This document shows positions 18,140 through 26,131 of a stretch of 49,169 bases of DNA, one piece after another; the first letter of the stretch is position 1, and every line of letters begins with the position of its first letter. The position numbers were made by a program, and so were the translations under genes. Source of the DNA: JAIRVZ01 sp031553755 (GTDB lineage Bacteria; Bacteroidota; Bacteroidia; Bacteroidales; Azobacteroidaceae); NCBI GenBank assembly GCA_031553755.1, contig JAVBKZ010000011.1, positions 1-49,169 of the forward strand, written 5' to 3'. The notes beneath the pieces are model-generated. The model had not been told where the DNA came from. It saw only the letters and a list, made by a program, of their open reading frames with translations, and did no database searches.

Positions 18140-18147
18140 CAAAGATA
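18140..18147 (-). promoter_or_regulatory. -7 box (TATCTTTG) for the right restriction operon, possible operator
   Basis: On the minus strand TATCTTTG matches TAnnTTTG and lies 28 bases before the XRE ATG. A short inverted repeat, TATCT and AGATA separated by about five bases (18133-18147), overlaps it and could be an XRE operator. No convincing -33 box is seen. Confidence 0.45.
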
Positions 18148-18216
18148 GTGACAATAATGATATGATTGAGAATTTGTGGCATTAATTATTTTCCACTATG
18201 CTCATTGAAAATAACG

Positions 18217-19194
18217 TTACATCTTTCTCCCTCGCTTCTTTCTCTTTCGTTTGAGTTCATCCATTTTAGATTGGTACAGGAAATCGCTTTCAGTAGGAGT
18301 AACACCAGAATTTGAGAAATCAAACAGCCCTCCGATTCCAGAGGCTATCTCACCTGCGGTTGATATAGCGTTGGACGCTACTTCTGCAACAGCATTCATA
18401 AGCGGTAGTGGTTCGTGTGCGTGTTGAGGAATAAATGGAGTTCCCTTTTGCCCTTCGGGTGTTTGTCCAAAGTGGTTGAACATGGAATGTAAGCCGAACT
18501 CCCGTCCAATTTCAGACGCCTTGAAAGTTTCGCCATCATAGCGAAATCGTACACCGTAGGTTTTTCCTTGCTTATTTTTCACAGGCTCCACTTCGACACC
18601 GCATTTTCTTAGCTCCGTAATTAATTCCTTTGGGCTTTTCGCTTTATGTAGTGAACTATATGCTATCTTTTGCAGTCTTCGTTTAGTCTCAATCCGATGG
18701 TCGGAGCTATTGCGATTCACGTATTCTTTTTCAGCCTTCACTTCTTTGGCAATAGTAAGTCCCATCTCCCGGCTGACCTCTTCGGCAGCGTGGGCAGAGC
18801 GATTACTCACAAAATCCGTTTGATAGACTTTACCGTCGATGCCGATTCGATTTGCTACGAGGTGGATATGTAAATTATCCGTATCCTTATGAGTACAGGC
18901 TACCCATTGCGTATTTTCAAGCCCCATCTTCTTGGCAAATTCTTTGGCGATGTGCGTCAAATGTTCAGGCGAAAGTAGCTTCTCATCTTGCGGAGCAATG
19001 CCGATTTCGAAACGCAAATACTTGTTTTTACACCGGCTACCGTAACTGTTCACTGCCTCCATCTCTTCAAAAACCTCATCCGCTGTCCGCCCCATAATCA
19101 TATTGGAAGCGACAATCGACTCCATTTTTGACTTACGCATGGCATAATTCAACATCTCTTTACCGTGCGAAATGGCTTTACACTTGGCTATCAT
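18217..19194 (-). CDS. MobP-type relaxase/mobilization protein
   Basis: A 325-residue relaxase. The candidate catalytic Tyr is Y17 (MLNYAMRKS) and the metal-binding triad motif HKDTDNLHIH spans residues 102-111. It would nick one strand at oriT and pilot it into a recipient. The C-terminal part is short, ending in a basic Lys/Arg tail, so there is no helicase or primase domain; this is the small form seen in Bacteroidales mobilizable elements. It overlaps the mobC-like gene by 17 bases. The element lacks visible conjugation genes, so transfer would need a helper. Confidence 0.9.
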   Translation of the reverse strand: MIAKCKAISHGKEMLNYAMRKSKMESIVASNMIMGRTADEVFEEMEAVNSYGSRCKNKYLRFEIGIAPQDEKLLSPEHLTHIAKEFAKKMGLENTQWVACTHKDTDNLHIHLVANRIGIDGKVYQTDFVSNRSAHAAEEVSREMGLTIAKEVKAEKEYVNRNSSDHRIETKRRLQKIAYSSLHKAKSPKELITELRKCGVEVEPVKNKQGKTYGVRFRYDGETFKASEIGREFGLHSMFNHFGQTPEGQKGTPFIPQHAHEPLPLMNAVAEVASNAISTAGEIASGIGGLFDFSNSGVTPTESDFLYQSKMDELKRKRKKRGRKM

Positions 19195-19507
19195 TGGTAC
19201 CTTTTTTAGGGAAAAACCTGTCGGTTACTCGCCGGAACTCATCCAGAAACTGCCGGATTTCGTTTGATAATTCAGGGTCTTGGTATTTGATATAGTTCGA
19301 TAGCCGGACAAAATTAGTATGGTAAATATGTAGGTTTTTGAAATACTCTACTTCTTCTGCTGTGAATTTGGGAGCTTCGTGAATCGTACCTGAAAGGATC
19401 TGTTCACGGCAAAAATCGGACATGGTTCGTCCGGCACGTTGCGAGCGTCTAAGGATAGTCGTTTTCTCCTCCAACGTGCATCTGAATTTGATATATGATA
19501 GTTTCAT
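19178..19507 (-). CDS. MobC-like relaxosome accessory protein
   Basis: A 109-residue mobilization protein beginning MKLSYIKFRCTLEEK, with a ribbon-helix-helix-like N-terminus followed by the MobC-type region (SDFCREQIL, then LHIYHTNFVRLSNYIK). It helps the relaxase melt and recognise oriT. The frame stays open further upstream to 19678, but that extension reads through the palindrome-rich oriT-like DNA and lacks family similarity, so I choose ATG 19507. Overlap of 17 bases with the relaxase gene shows co-translation. Confidence 0.85.
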   Translation of the reverse strand: MKLSYIKFRCTLEEKTTILRRSQRAGRTMSDFCREQILSGTIHEAPKFTAEEVEYFKNLHIYHTNFVRLSNYIKYQDPELSNEIRQFLDEFRRVTDRFFPKKGTNDSQV

Positions 19508-19539
19508 CCGGGATATTTTAATGATTAAAAAATGGTGTC

Positions 19540-19620
19540 GAGAACGGAGTGATTGCACCTCCACCCCCCTGCGAGTTTCGAGCAGCAAGAAACAGTTTGT
19601 GGCAACAAACTGACGTCTTG
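19540..19620. other. Candidate oriT upstream of mobC
   Basis: The stretch contains a C-rich run (CACCTCCACCCCCCTGCGAG) followed by a perfect hairpin: CAGTTTGT (19593-19600), loop GGCA, ACAAACTG (19605-19612). Position just upstream of a mobC/relaxase pair, plus hairpin and skewed C run, is the usual setting for oriT. The nick site is not determined. Confidence 0.45.
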
Positions 19621-19782
19621 CTCTAAAACTTCGATTAATGTTTATGGTCGGTTCCCGACTCTTGAAATAGTGTTTCATCTTTCTTGTTTTTTAGAATGAA
19701 GCACCAAATTAAATAAGAATAATCTTTGATTATCAGCATTTTGATTGTATCGGATTCGTATGCGTCGGCCTGCTGCATATTG

Positions 19783-19896
19783 CTATTTTAAGGGCAAAAT
19801 AATCAGTGTGAAATACCGTGATTTTCCTTTCGGATAGTTTGCATAATCCACCGACCCATAAAAATCGGCTTCTTCTCTAAACTCATCTAGACTCAT
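19783..19896 (-). CDS. Short 37-residue ORF with a strong ribosome site
   Basis: ATG 19896 is preceded by AAAGGAGAAAGGG, an unusually good Shine-Dalgarno sequence for this phylum, where they are generally weak. The product begins MSLDEFREEADFYGSVDYA and is acidic then basic, without a membrane segment. I do not recognise it. It could be a small protein of the mobilization module or the shortened remnant of a longer gene. Confidence 0.3.
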   Translation of the reverse strand: MSLDEFREEADFYGSVDYANYPKGKSRYFTLIILPLK

Positions 19897-20218
19897 CCCT
19901 TTCTCCTTTGATTTTTGATGCAAAACATAGCTATTCAAAGCAGCAAAACCCACCACTATCTACTGATAAACAATATGTTATATATTAGCCGCAGAAATCT
20001 TGAAAAGATTAATTCTTCATTATTATCGACTTCGACAAACCGGTAATTTGAGAATTAGAAAGTTGTATTTCGAAACAGGTGTTTTTAAGAAAATCAACTT
20101 TGGGGTTTTGGAAAATTGGTAATTGTCAAACTTGAAGAGTTGTAAACAAGAAAATTTGAAAACAGGCTTGAAAACCTGATAAATAATAAAATGTATAATT
20201 CTAAAAAATGAAAGCGAG
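19897..20218. other. AT-rich noncoding stretch before parA
   Basis: About 320 bases without a credible gene. It is rich in short related phrases such as TTTTGGAAAATTGGTAATTG, GAAAATTTGAAAACAGG and CTTGAAAACCTG. It may hold the parA promoter or a partition-like or regulatory site, but I see no regular iteron array and no consensus -7 box. Confidence 0.3.
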
Positions 20219-20995
20219 ATGAAAAAAGAACCGTTGTTTATCGCCTTCTCAACCCAAAAGGGTGGCGTGGGCAAAAGTACATTTACCGTGCTCATGGCGA
20301 GTTATCTGCACTATCTGAAAGGATTGAATGTCGCCGTGATGGATTGCGACTATCCGCAATGTAGCGTTTACGAGATGCGCAAGCGGGAAATCCGGCAGTT
20401 GGAAACCAACCTGCATTACCAGTCCAGAGCCATTGCCCTGTTTGAATCGCTGGGCAAGCAGACCTATCCGATTGTCTGTGCAAAGCCAGAAGAAGGGATT
20501 AGCAAAGCTCATGAATTTTTGGCAAGTGAACCAACCGGCTACGATGTGGTCTTTTTCGACCTGCCCGGAACTATCAATAACGATGGAGTGATTGCAACCT
20601 TTATGGCGATGGATTATGTTTTCGTTCCGATGGCTCCTTCGCGGATGTCAATGGAGAGCACGCTCTCATTTATCATTCCTGCCAACGAATTACTGGCAGA
20701 ACATCCGGACTTAAACCTGAAAGCGATCTATCTATTTTGGAATCGTGTCGACGGACGTATCAAAAAAGAGTGGTTGGAACATTACGAGGGGGTAATCCAT
20801 CAATTCGGGTTACCACTATTGAAAACCGCTATTCCGCAATCTGTCCGTTATGACAAGGAGCAATCCATTGAGGGCAGCGATGCGGTGTTCCTCTCCACGA
20901 TTTTTCCTGCGGATAAAAACCTTCTCAAAGGGAGCAATCTGGATTTGCTGGTCAACGAAATTTTAGACGTCATACAATTAATTTCCCAACAGTAA
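20219..20995 (+). CDS. ParA-family ATPase
   Basis: A 258-residue deviant-Walker ATPase with KGGVGKST at residues 14-21 (signature Lys14 and catalytic Lys19), DCDYPQCSVYEMR near 42 and FFDLPGTIN near 115. ParA proteins form dynamic ATP-dependent filaments or gradients on DNA. In Bacteroidales mobile elements this type sits upstream of a DUF3408 protein and may position or maintain the excised DNA. Its stop overlaps the next ATG by one base (TAATG), so the three genes from here form an operon. Confidence 0.9.
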   Translation: MKKEPLFIAFSTQKGGVGKSTFTVLMASYLHYLKGLNVAVMDCDYPQCSVYEMRKREIRQLETNLHYQSRAIALFESLGKQTYPIVCAKPEEGISKAHEFLASEPTGYDVVFFDLPGTINNDGVIATFMAMDYVFVPMAPSRMSMESTLSFIIPANELLAEHPDLNLKAIYLFWNRVDGRIKKEWLEHYEGVIHQFGLPLLKTAIPQSVRYDKEQSIEGSDAVFLSTIFPADKNLLKGSNLDLLVNEILDVIQLISQQ

Positions 20996-21369
20996 TGACA
21001 GCAGAAAATAACTTCGATAAATTCCGTTCAATGGTGCATCAGGGTGTACCATTGGAAAAGTCCGCTCCAAGCGAGCAACCGGAGATAAAATCAGTTGAAC
21101 CTGTGACAAAACCTACCGAAAAGCGGAAACGCAAAATACAGGGCGACTATCAAACTTTGTTTTTCAACCGGATTGATTTTACCCACCGCAAACCGCTTTA
21201 CATCACGGCTACCACTCATCGGCGATTGATGCGGATCGTTCATCTAATGGATGAATCGAAAGCGACCATCAGCAGCTATGTTGAGAACATCATTCTGAAT
21301 CACTTGGAAACATTCAAGGAAGATATCGAGACCATTTATCAAACTAATAACATTAATCCAACTGAATAA
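20995..21369 (+). CDS. DUF3408-family protein
   Basis: A 124-residue protein with a disordered, charged N-terminal half and a basic linker (TEKRKRKIQGDYQ). Its C-terminal domain (about 55-110; FNRIDFTHRKPLYI, SSYVENIILNHLE) matches the DUF3408 pattern with a ribbon-helix-helix look. These proteins accompany ParA in Bacteroidales conjugative and mobilizable elements, probably as its DNA-binding partner; that partnership is inferred from constant neighbourhood. Coupled on both sides by one-base overlaps. Confidence 0.8.
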   Translation: MTAENNFDKFRSMVHQGVPLEKSAPSEQPEIKSVEPVTKPTEKRKRKIQGDYQTLFFNRIDFTHRKPLYITATTHRRLMRIVHLMDESKATISSYVENIILNHLETFKEDIETIYQTNNINPTE

Positions 21370-21923
21370 TGAACACATTTATAAAGATTTACGTACTGAT
21401 AAGCCTGTGGTTTTGGGCTGGAATGCTATTGAGTGAACCGTTACGTAAGGCATTTGGCGACATGCACTGGAGAGTAGCGGAAAGAATCTACGATGCAACT
21501 TGGGGGCAAGTGGTTAAAGCATTTAATGCTGCCGGGCTTTATATAAGCAATCGAACACAGGCGGTTCGTGTCAGCATTGCCCGTTCATTAGTCAGCAAGG
21601 AGTTGCTGGAGGATTTGGCACATAAAAATCTCGTTGCCGCCATTTCGAGAGTGAGGCAAATGGATCAGTATAGTCCTGGAATTACTTATGATGATATAGT
21701 GAAAATAGTTCATCTGGGAAAGGGTAAGCCGGTTAGCCCTGAAACAAAAGAAGTAGCGGTAAAGAAATCGTTCGAAATTTGTGATACCGACCTGTTTAAG
21801 GATATCATGGCCAAAATTCCGCGTGCACAGGAGCACATACTGGTAGCCTTCGACCAATTGGAGGGACGTGCTCCTTACGATTCCATCCAGAACGAGGAAT
21901 TCCGAAAGTTTATTCGGGAGTAA
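21369..21923 (+). CDS. Membrane-anchored hypothetical protein of the ParA operon
   Basis: A 184-residue protein with an N-terminal hydrophobic segment (about 5-21) that could be an anchor or signal, followed by a helical soluble domain. I do not recognise a family. It is the last gene of the parA, DUF3408 operon, joined by a one-base overlap and followed by a hairpin terminator, so a role in mobilization or element upkeep is likely but unproven. Confidence 0.65.
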   Translation: MNTFIKIYVLISLWFWAGMLLSEPLRKAFGDMHWRVAERIYDATWGQVVKAFNAAGLYISNRTQAVRVSIARSLVSKELLEDLAHKNLVAAISRVRQMDQYSPGITYDDIVKIVHLGKGKPVSPETKEVAVKKSFEICDTDLFKDIMAKIPRAQEHILVAFDQLEGRAPYDSIQNEEFRKFIRE

Positions 21924-21941
21924 AGAACGATTATCAGCAAG

Positions 21942-21973
21942 CAGCCTTCGACGAAAATCGAGGGCTGTTTTTC
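21942..21973 (+). terminator. Rho-independent terminator of the parA operon
   Basis: Stem CAGCCTTCGA (21942-21951) and TCGAGGGCTG (21958-21967) with a six-base loop and a T run. It closes the three-gene operon 18 bases after the last stop. Confidence 0.7.
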
Positions 21974-22080
21974 AACTATGGGAAGCTATTTAGTCAAAAA
22001 AAATGGCACTTACCCCTGCCAAACCCGCGCCACAAGCTGCCACCACTTAATTCTTTGCTATTTAGCCGATTTTTTGTATA

Positions 22081-22088
22081 TATATTTG
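22081..22088 (+). promoter_or_regulatory. -7 box (TATATTTG) for the helix-turn-helix pair
   Basis: TATATTTG matches TAnnTTTG, 40 bases before the ATG at 22129. A TTTG at 22054-22057 could be the -33 box, but its 23-base spacing is slightly long. Confidence 0.5.
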
Positions 22089-22128
22089 GGCTTCAATTGA
22101 AATTATTAATTTCTAAAATTATAAAGTC

Positions 22129-22404
22129 ATGGAAGTAATAAACATGGAAGCCCAAACTTTCGAAACGATGATGACCCGATTCGAAGCCTTTACCCAGAAA
22201 GTGGAAACCCTGTGTCAAAGCAGCGACAAAAGCCTGCACCGCTGGCTCGACAATCAGGATGTATGCCAGATACTCAACATCTCAAAACGTACCCTGCAAA
22301 CCTATCGGGATAATGGGACACTGGCTTATACGCAAATCAATCACAAGATGTATTATAAGCCCGAAGACGTAGAGAAAGTCATTAACCATTTAAAATTGAA
22401 ATAA
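22129..22404 (+). CDS. Helix-turn-helix (excisionase-like) protein 1
   Basis: A 91-residue protein with a helical N-terminus and a MerR/HTH_17-type winged helix (WLDNQDVCQILNISKRTLQT, then YRDNGTLAYTQ and YYKPEDVEKVI). Proteins of this class act as excision or regulatory factors in Bacteroidales integrative elements. A possible alternative start is ATG 22144. It lies one base before a second, related gene. Its exact role, for example excision or control of int, is inferred from the family and location. Confidence 0.8.
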   Translation: MEVINMEAQTFETMMTRFEAFTQKVETLCQSSDKSLHRWLDNQDVCQILNISKRTLQTYRDNGTLAYTQINHKMYYKPEDVEKVINHLKLK

Positions 22405-22405
22405 C

Positions 22406-22702
22406 ATGAGCGAAATTATCACTAAGGACAACGAAAGAATCAGAGGGTTCTTTCACTCCCTCGAACGGATGTTGGACAAAATCGAAAACTTTACCCGTAG
22501 CTGTCGCCCGACATTAGGTGGCGAGCGGTTTTTAACCGACAAAGAGGTTTCTGAACGATTGAAAATCAGCCGCCGATCTCTTCAGGATTATCGAACAAGC
22601 GGTCAAATACCCTATATTCAATTGGGTGGAAAAGTCTTGTACCGCGAAAGTGATATTCAAAAAATGCTGGACGATGGCTACAAGGAGAGCTTTAGAAAAT
22701 AG
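22406..22702 (+). CDS. Helix-turn-helix (excisionase-like) protein 2
   Basis: A 98-residue paralogue of the preceding protein: FLTDKEVSERLKISRRSLQD, then YRTSGQIPYIQLGGKVLYRE. The shared motif order and tandem arrangement suggest an old duplication, and paired xis-like genes are usual in this class of element. Its distance from the integrase, which is on the other strand, is about 640 bases. Confidence 0.8.
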   Translation: MSEIITKDNERIRGFFHSLERMLDKIENFTRSCRPTLGGERFLTDKEVSERLKISRRSLQDYRTSGQIPYIQLGGKVLYRESDIQKMLDDGYKESFRK

Positions 22703-22941
22703 CTTGAAACGAAGGCTATTTTTACCGCCCAAAGTTATTCTCGGACAACCGGTTATTCACGTGGGCTTCCGCCCTCCAACCGGCAGGGAAGTCCTAAGCG
22801 GGAAATAACCGGAATTGGACGGGAAATAACTTGGGGCGCATTATATCAAACTTTGATCAGATAAAAAGGAATATAAACAATAGGCAGGCAGGTTTTCACT
22901 ATTGAATGCCCGCCTGCTGTATTTTATCTTTTGAGAAATGT

Positions 22942-23328
22942 TCAATTCCAAAAGCATTTATCTGTCGGTAGAATAGTGGCTGTCAGTTGTACCACAATTG
23001 GGCACATGCTGATTCTTCGTATCAACCATCTCTGAAATATCTTCGCTTTTGCCGACTGCACCTGAAAAGATAAGGCGATAATTATTTCCAGTCCATAATA
23101 ATCGGAGGTGATTTTTGACCCATCGCATGTGCAAGTCATCGAATAATCGCCATCAACGGCACCTGATTTTTCAATGGTACGGATACATCGCTTTGCTGTC
23201 TGATAGTAAATACCAAACAAGTCGGCTATTTCGGAAATAGTCATTCTTACTTTGCTCGGAACGCTTACTATTCCGCTATCTGAAATTGTAATTATTTGGC
23301 TGTCGCCGATTTTCAATTCTCTTTTCAT
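22942..23328 (-). CDS. Hypothetical protein downstream of the integrase
   Basis: A 128-residue protein beginning MKRELKIGDSQIITISD. An internal segment (MTISEIADLFGIYYQTAKRC) looks like a helix-turn-helix, so a DNA-binding role is possible. The frame extends 13 codons upstream into the integrase end, but ATG 23328, preceded by AAGGGAACC, is the better start. It follows the integrase by 11 bases on the same strand and is probably co-transcribed. Proteins like this accompany integrases in Bacteroidales elements; no function is assigned. Confidence 0.65.
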   Translation of the reverse strand: MKRELKIGDSQIITISDSGIVSVPSKVRMTISEIADLFGIYYQTAKRCIRTIEKSGAVDGDYSMTCTCDGSKITSDYYGLEIIIALSFQVQSAKAKIFQRWLIRRISMCPIVVQLTATILPTDKCFWN

Positions 23329-23339
23329 GGTTCCCTTTG

Positions 23340-24569
23340 TTATATTATCGTCATATCCGCAAAGCAACTGTCAATTCCCGCCATATCCCGTTTGATGCTT
23401 GAATCCATTACTTTCGCATAATGTTGAGTCATCCTAATATCTGCGTGCCCAAGCATTTTAGCGACATTTTCCATCGAAACGCCATTGGCCAAAAACACAA
23501 CCGAAGCCGCTGTATGCCGGGCGGTATGTGTTGTAAGATTCTTCTTAATATCGCACCTTGTGGCGATTTCTTTCAGATAGCTATTCATCTTTTGGTTGCT
23601 CGTTACCGGCAATAGCGCACCCGTTTTTTGACGAATAGGGTGGTCTTTATATTTTTCGAGAATCGCCTGCGGGATTTTCAGTAGAGGGATATTGCACATA
23701 TTCTCGGTCTTCTCACGAGCTTTACGAATCCAAATGTCGCCGTTGTTGTCTTTGGTAATGTGTTCCGCCCGAAGATTGTTCACATCAATATACGCCAATC
23801 CACTGAAAACACAGAAGATAAAAACATCACGGACATATTCAAGATGCGGCATCTCGAATTGTTTTACCATAATCCGTTCTATTTCTTCTTTGGTCAGCAC
23901 CTCTTTGATAACTTCTTTTGCCTGAAACTTAATACCTGCAAATGGATTACGGGTCATCCACTCGTTCGCAATAGCGAGGTTTATGATTTTCTTGAAACAC
24001 TTCATATAGCGGATAACGGTATTCTGCTGGCAACCGCGTTCAACTTTTAGAAACATCTCGAAGTCACGCACAAATTCGCTGTCAATTTCGTTGAGGTTAA
24101 TATCCTCTTTTCCGAACTTTTGTTGAATCAGCACACTGAGATATTTGCAGCAATTGTCGAAGCGGGTGATTGTGATTTGCACATAGTCGATGCCGATCAA
24201 CTTACGGCAGTCGTCATTGTGTTTGCGGAATACACTTAATAGCGTTCGCTTGTCATCATCCGCATTGTAGAGCATATTCATAATAAGGCGGGCGGTAAAG
24301 AGTTTCCCGTTCATCTCCAAATCACGATGAATGGTCAGCGCTTTCAACTTTAGTATTCGGATATACTCGTTGAGTTCCGATGCCTTTCTGTCACGACCTT
24401 TAGAAGATTCGGTGGCTTGATCCCACTGATTGGGTGGGACACTGCGTTTGATTTGGGATTCTACGGCAACGCCGTTTACTTTGATTCTCAGGCGAATCGG
24501 AGCTTCGCCATTGCTCATAAGTTTGGTTTTCTTGATAAAGAAAAACACACTGAATGAATTTCGTTTCAT
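23340..24569 (-). CDS. Tyrosine site-specific integrase
   Basis: A 409-residue tyrosine recombinase of the Bacteroidales element type with a SAM-like core-binding domain (about 105-205) and a catalytic domain (220-400). Visible catalytic residues are H348, R351 (HTARHTAA), H375 (LGHADIRMTQ) and nucleophile Y384. The place of the first catalytic Arg reads SGLAYIDV, lacking Arg; loss of this residue is known in CTnDOT-type integrases, which tolerate mismatched crossover bases. It faces away from tRNA-Phe, its start 238 bases from the tRNA 3' end, as expected for the enzyme that integrated the element there. Confidence 0.9.
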   Translation of the reverse strand: MKRNSFSVFFFIKKTKLMSNGEAPIRLRIKVNGVAVESQIKRSVPPNQWDQATESSKGRDRKASELNEYIRILKLKALTIHRDLEMNGKLFTARLIMNMLYNADDDKRTLLSVFRKHNDDCRKLIGIDYVQITITRFDNCCKYLSVLIQQKFGKEDINLNEIDSEFVRDFEMFLKVERGCQQNTVIRYMKCFKKIINLAIANEWMTRNPFAGIKFQAKEVIKEVLTKEEIERIMVKQFEMPHLEYVRDVFIFCVFSGLAYIDVNNLRAEHITKDNNGDIWIRKAREKTENMCNIPLLKIPQAILEKYKDHPIRQKTGALLPVTSNQKMNSYLKEIATRCDIKKNLTTHTARHTAASVVFLANGVSMENVAKMLGHADIRMTQHYAKVMDSSIKRDMAGIDSCFADMTII

Positions 24570-24655
24570 AATCGTAATTTTTGTTTGTAAAATTATGAAA
24601 TCGAATCGACAATAGAGCTACGCAAAATACTGTGTTACAGCGCAAAAGAATCGTT

Positions 24656-24695
24656 TAGGTGGGACTTGAGCGGCGGGATTTAAAAGTCCCACCTA
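24656..24695. repeat. Perfect 12-bp inverted repeat between integrase and tRNA
   Basis: TAGGTGGGACTT (24656-24667) pairs with AAGTCCCACCTA (24684-24695) across a 16-base GC-rich loop. There is no T tract. Its position between the int start and the attachment tRNA suggests an arm-type site, an excision-factor site, or control of int. Confidence 0.6.
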
Positions 24696-24750
24696 TTTCA
24701 CTTTTTTAGTTGCTCAAAATCGCCCTTTTTTGCCTTTCAGGGGGAAATAA

Positions 24751-24783
24751 AAAACCCTGAATTCTATTGAAATTCAGGGTTTT
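24751..24783 (-). terminator. Terminator of tRNA-Phe
   Basis: A perfect 13-bp stem (24751-24763 with 24771-24783) and seven-base loop, followed on the minus strand by TTTTTTATTT. It ends the tRNA-Phe transcript and shields the integrase region from read-through. Confidence 0.75.
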
Positions 24784-24807
24784 ACGTAAATTTGCTTCTC
24801 TTACTTG

Positions 24808-24880
<73 letters not shown>

Positions 24881-24896
24881 AACATTTTTGCGAGTG

Positions 24897-24927
24897 CAAA
24901 GGTAAATATATTTTTCAATTCTGCAAA
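24897..24927 (-). promoter_or_regulatory. Promoter of tRNA-Phe
   Basis: On the minus strand TTTG (24927-24924), 19 bases, then TACCTTTG (24904-24897): a near-perfect Bacteroidota promoter, 16 bases from the tRNA 5' end. It occupies the DNA just before an in-frame ATG at 24933, weakening that codon as the start of the PAP2 gene. Confidence 0.8.
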
Positions 24928-25016
24928 TCTAAATGAAGTTTTTTTTATTTTTATCGTTGTTATATACTATAACGATACTCATAAACGTTATAAGTAAAAA
25001 ATTCCCGCAACGTTAT

Positions 25017-25709
25017 ATGCTTGAAAAAGAGTTATTGTGGGAAAGAAAATTATTTTTCTTTCTCAATGGAAGCGATTCTGTATTTTGGGATAATGTGATG
25101 TATATATATTCTTATATGCTTACATGGATTCCTTTTTACCTTTGTTTTATTTTTGTTTTTTGTTATAAGAAAAATTGGAAAGATATTTTACTTATATTAT
25201 TATCTGTCGTATTGTTGGTTTTATTATGTGACCAACTTTCTTCCGGTTGGGCCAAACCTTTTTTTCATCGGTTTCGACCAACACATCATCCCGATTTTAA
25301 AGATTTAGTAGATTCCGCTTTCGGATACAGGGGGGGCAAATATGGTTTTTTCTCTGGGCACGCTGCTAATTCTTTCGGATTTGCTACTTTCATGTCTTTA
25401 ATATTCCGGAATAAAGCTTTTTCAGTAATGATTTTCATTTTTGCTATCATTACCGCATATTCGCGAGTGTATCTTGGCGTACATTTTATTTCCGACATAA
25501 TCATAGGTACAATTGCAGGCTTGCTCATAGGCGCGCTTGTATACGAGATCTTTATTTTTGTCTGGCAATTCTTACATAACGTAAATAAAAGCAAGAAAAG
25601 AAAAGCGATTTATTCTAAAAAAGAAGCGTCTTTTTTGATTTATTCATACATCATAATTCTTACAATTATATTAATTTTTAACAATCAAATTATTAAATAT
25701 ATCACTTAG
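25017..25709 (+). CDS. PAP2-family membrane phosphatase
   Basis: A lipid-type PAP2 phosphatase of 230 residues with about five to six membrane helices. The three PAP2 signature motifs are visible: KPFFHRFRP, FSGHAANSFG and SRVYLGVHFISD, with catalytic His in the second and third. Homologues act on undecaprenyl pyrophosphate or phosphatidylglycerol-phosphate at the outer face of the inner membrane; which applies here cannot be told. I choose ATG 25017 (MLEKELLWERKL), the common start of this family in the phylum; an upstream ATG at 24933 would add 28 residues from DNA beside the divergent tRNA promoter. Confidence 0.85.
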   Translation: MLEKELLWERKLFFFLNGSDSVFWDNVMYIYSYMLTWIPFYLCFIFVFCYKKNWKDILLILLSVVLLVLLCDQLSSGWAKPFFHRFRPTHHPDFKDLVDSAFGYRGGKYGFFSGHAANSFGFATFMSLIFRNKAFSVMIFIFAIITAYSRVYLGVHFISDIIIGTIAGLLIGALVYEIFIFVWQFLHNVNKSKKRKAIYSKKEASFLIYSYIIILTIILIFNNQIIKYIT

Positions 25710-25832
25710 AAAGCAAAATAAAAATCAACAAATCAATTTTTTATTAAAAAATTTGCTAATCAGATTATTTTACTTTAAGTTAGTGGTCTCAATTAATCAT
25801 TTTTTTAATTAACGTATCAAAAAATAAGTGCC

Positions 25833-26117
25833 ATGAAAAAGAAAACAGTAACATTTAATGAACTTCGCAGAATCAAAGACAATTTACCTGATGGAAGTAC
25901 GCATAGAATCGCTGAAGAATTAGGTATTACAGTAGAAACTGTTAGAAACTATTTTGGAGGATACAACTACAAAGACGGTAAAGCTTGCGGTATCCATATC
26001 GAACCTGGGCCTGACGGTGGTATCGTTATGTTAGACGATTCTACTATTTTAGAAAAAGCATTGGTTATATTAGGTGAAACTAATTATAAAGTTAGTTCCA
26101 TCGAAGAATTAGCGTAA
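25833..26117 (+). CDS. Small conserved DNA-binding protein
   Basis: A 94-residue protein with an N-terminal helix-turn-helix (RIAEELGITVETVRNYFGGY near 27-46) and an acidic C-terminal half (GPDGGIVMLDDSTILEKAL). It resembles a small conserved Bacteroidota DNA-binding protein. It is monocistronic with its own terminator, and the upstream region is very AT-rich. No target known. Confidence 0.75.
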   Translation: MKKKTVTFNELRRIKDNLPDGSTHRIAEELGITVETVRNYFGGYNYKDGKACGIHIEPGPDGGIVMLDDSTILEKALVILGETNYKVSSIEELA

Positions 26118-26131
26118 GAATTTTTTATTGC

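Noticed and set aside
19508..19678. 57-residue N-terminal extension of the MobC-like protein
   Set aside because: It reads through the palindromic oriT-like DNA, has Arg-rich nonsense composition, and MobC similarity begins at ATG 19507.
1..24800. CRISPR array or CRISPR-associated genes in the defence region
   Set aside because: No spaced direct repeats and no Cas-like proteins were seen.
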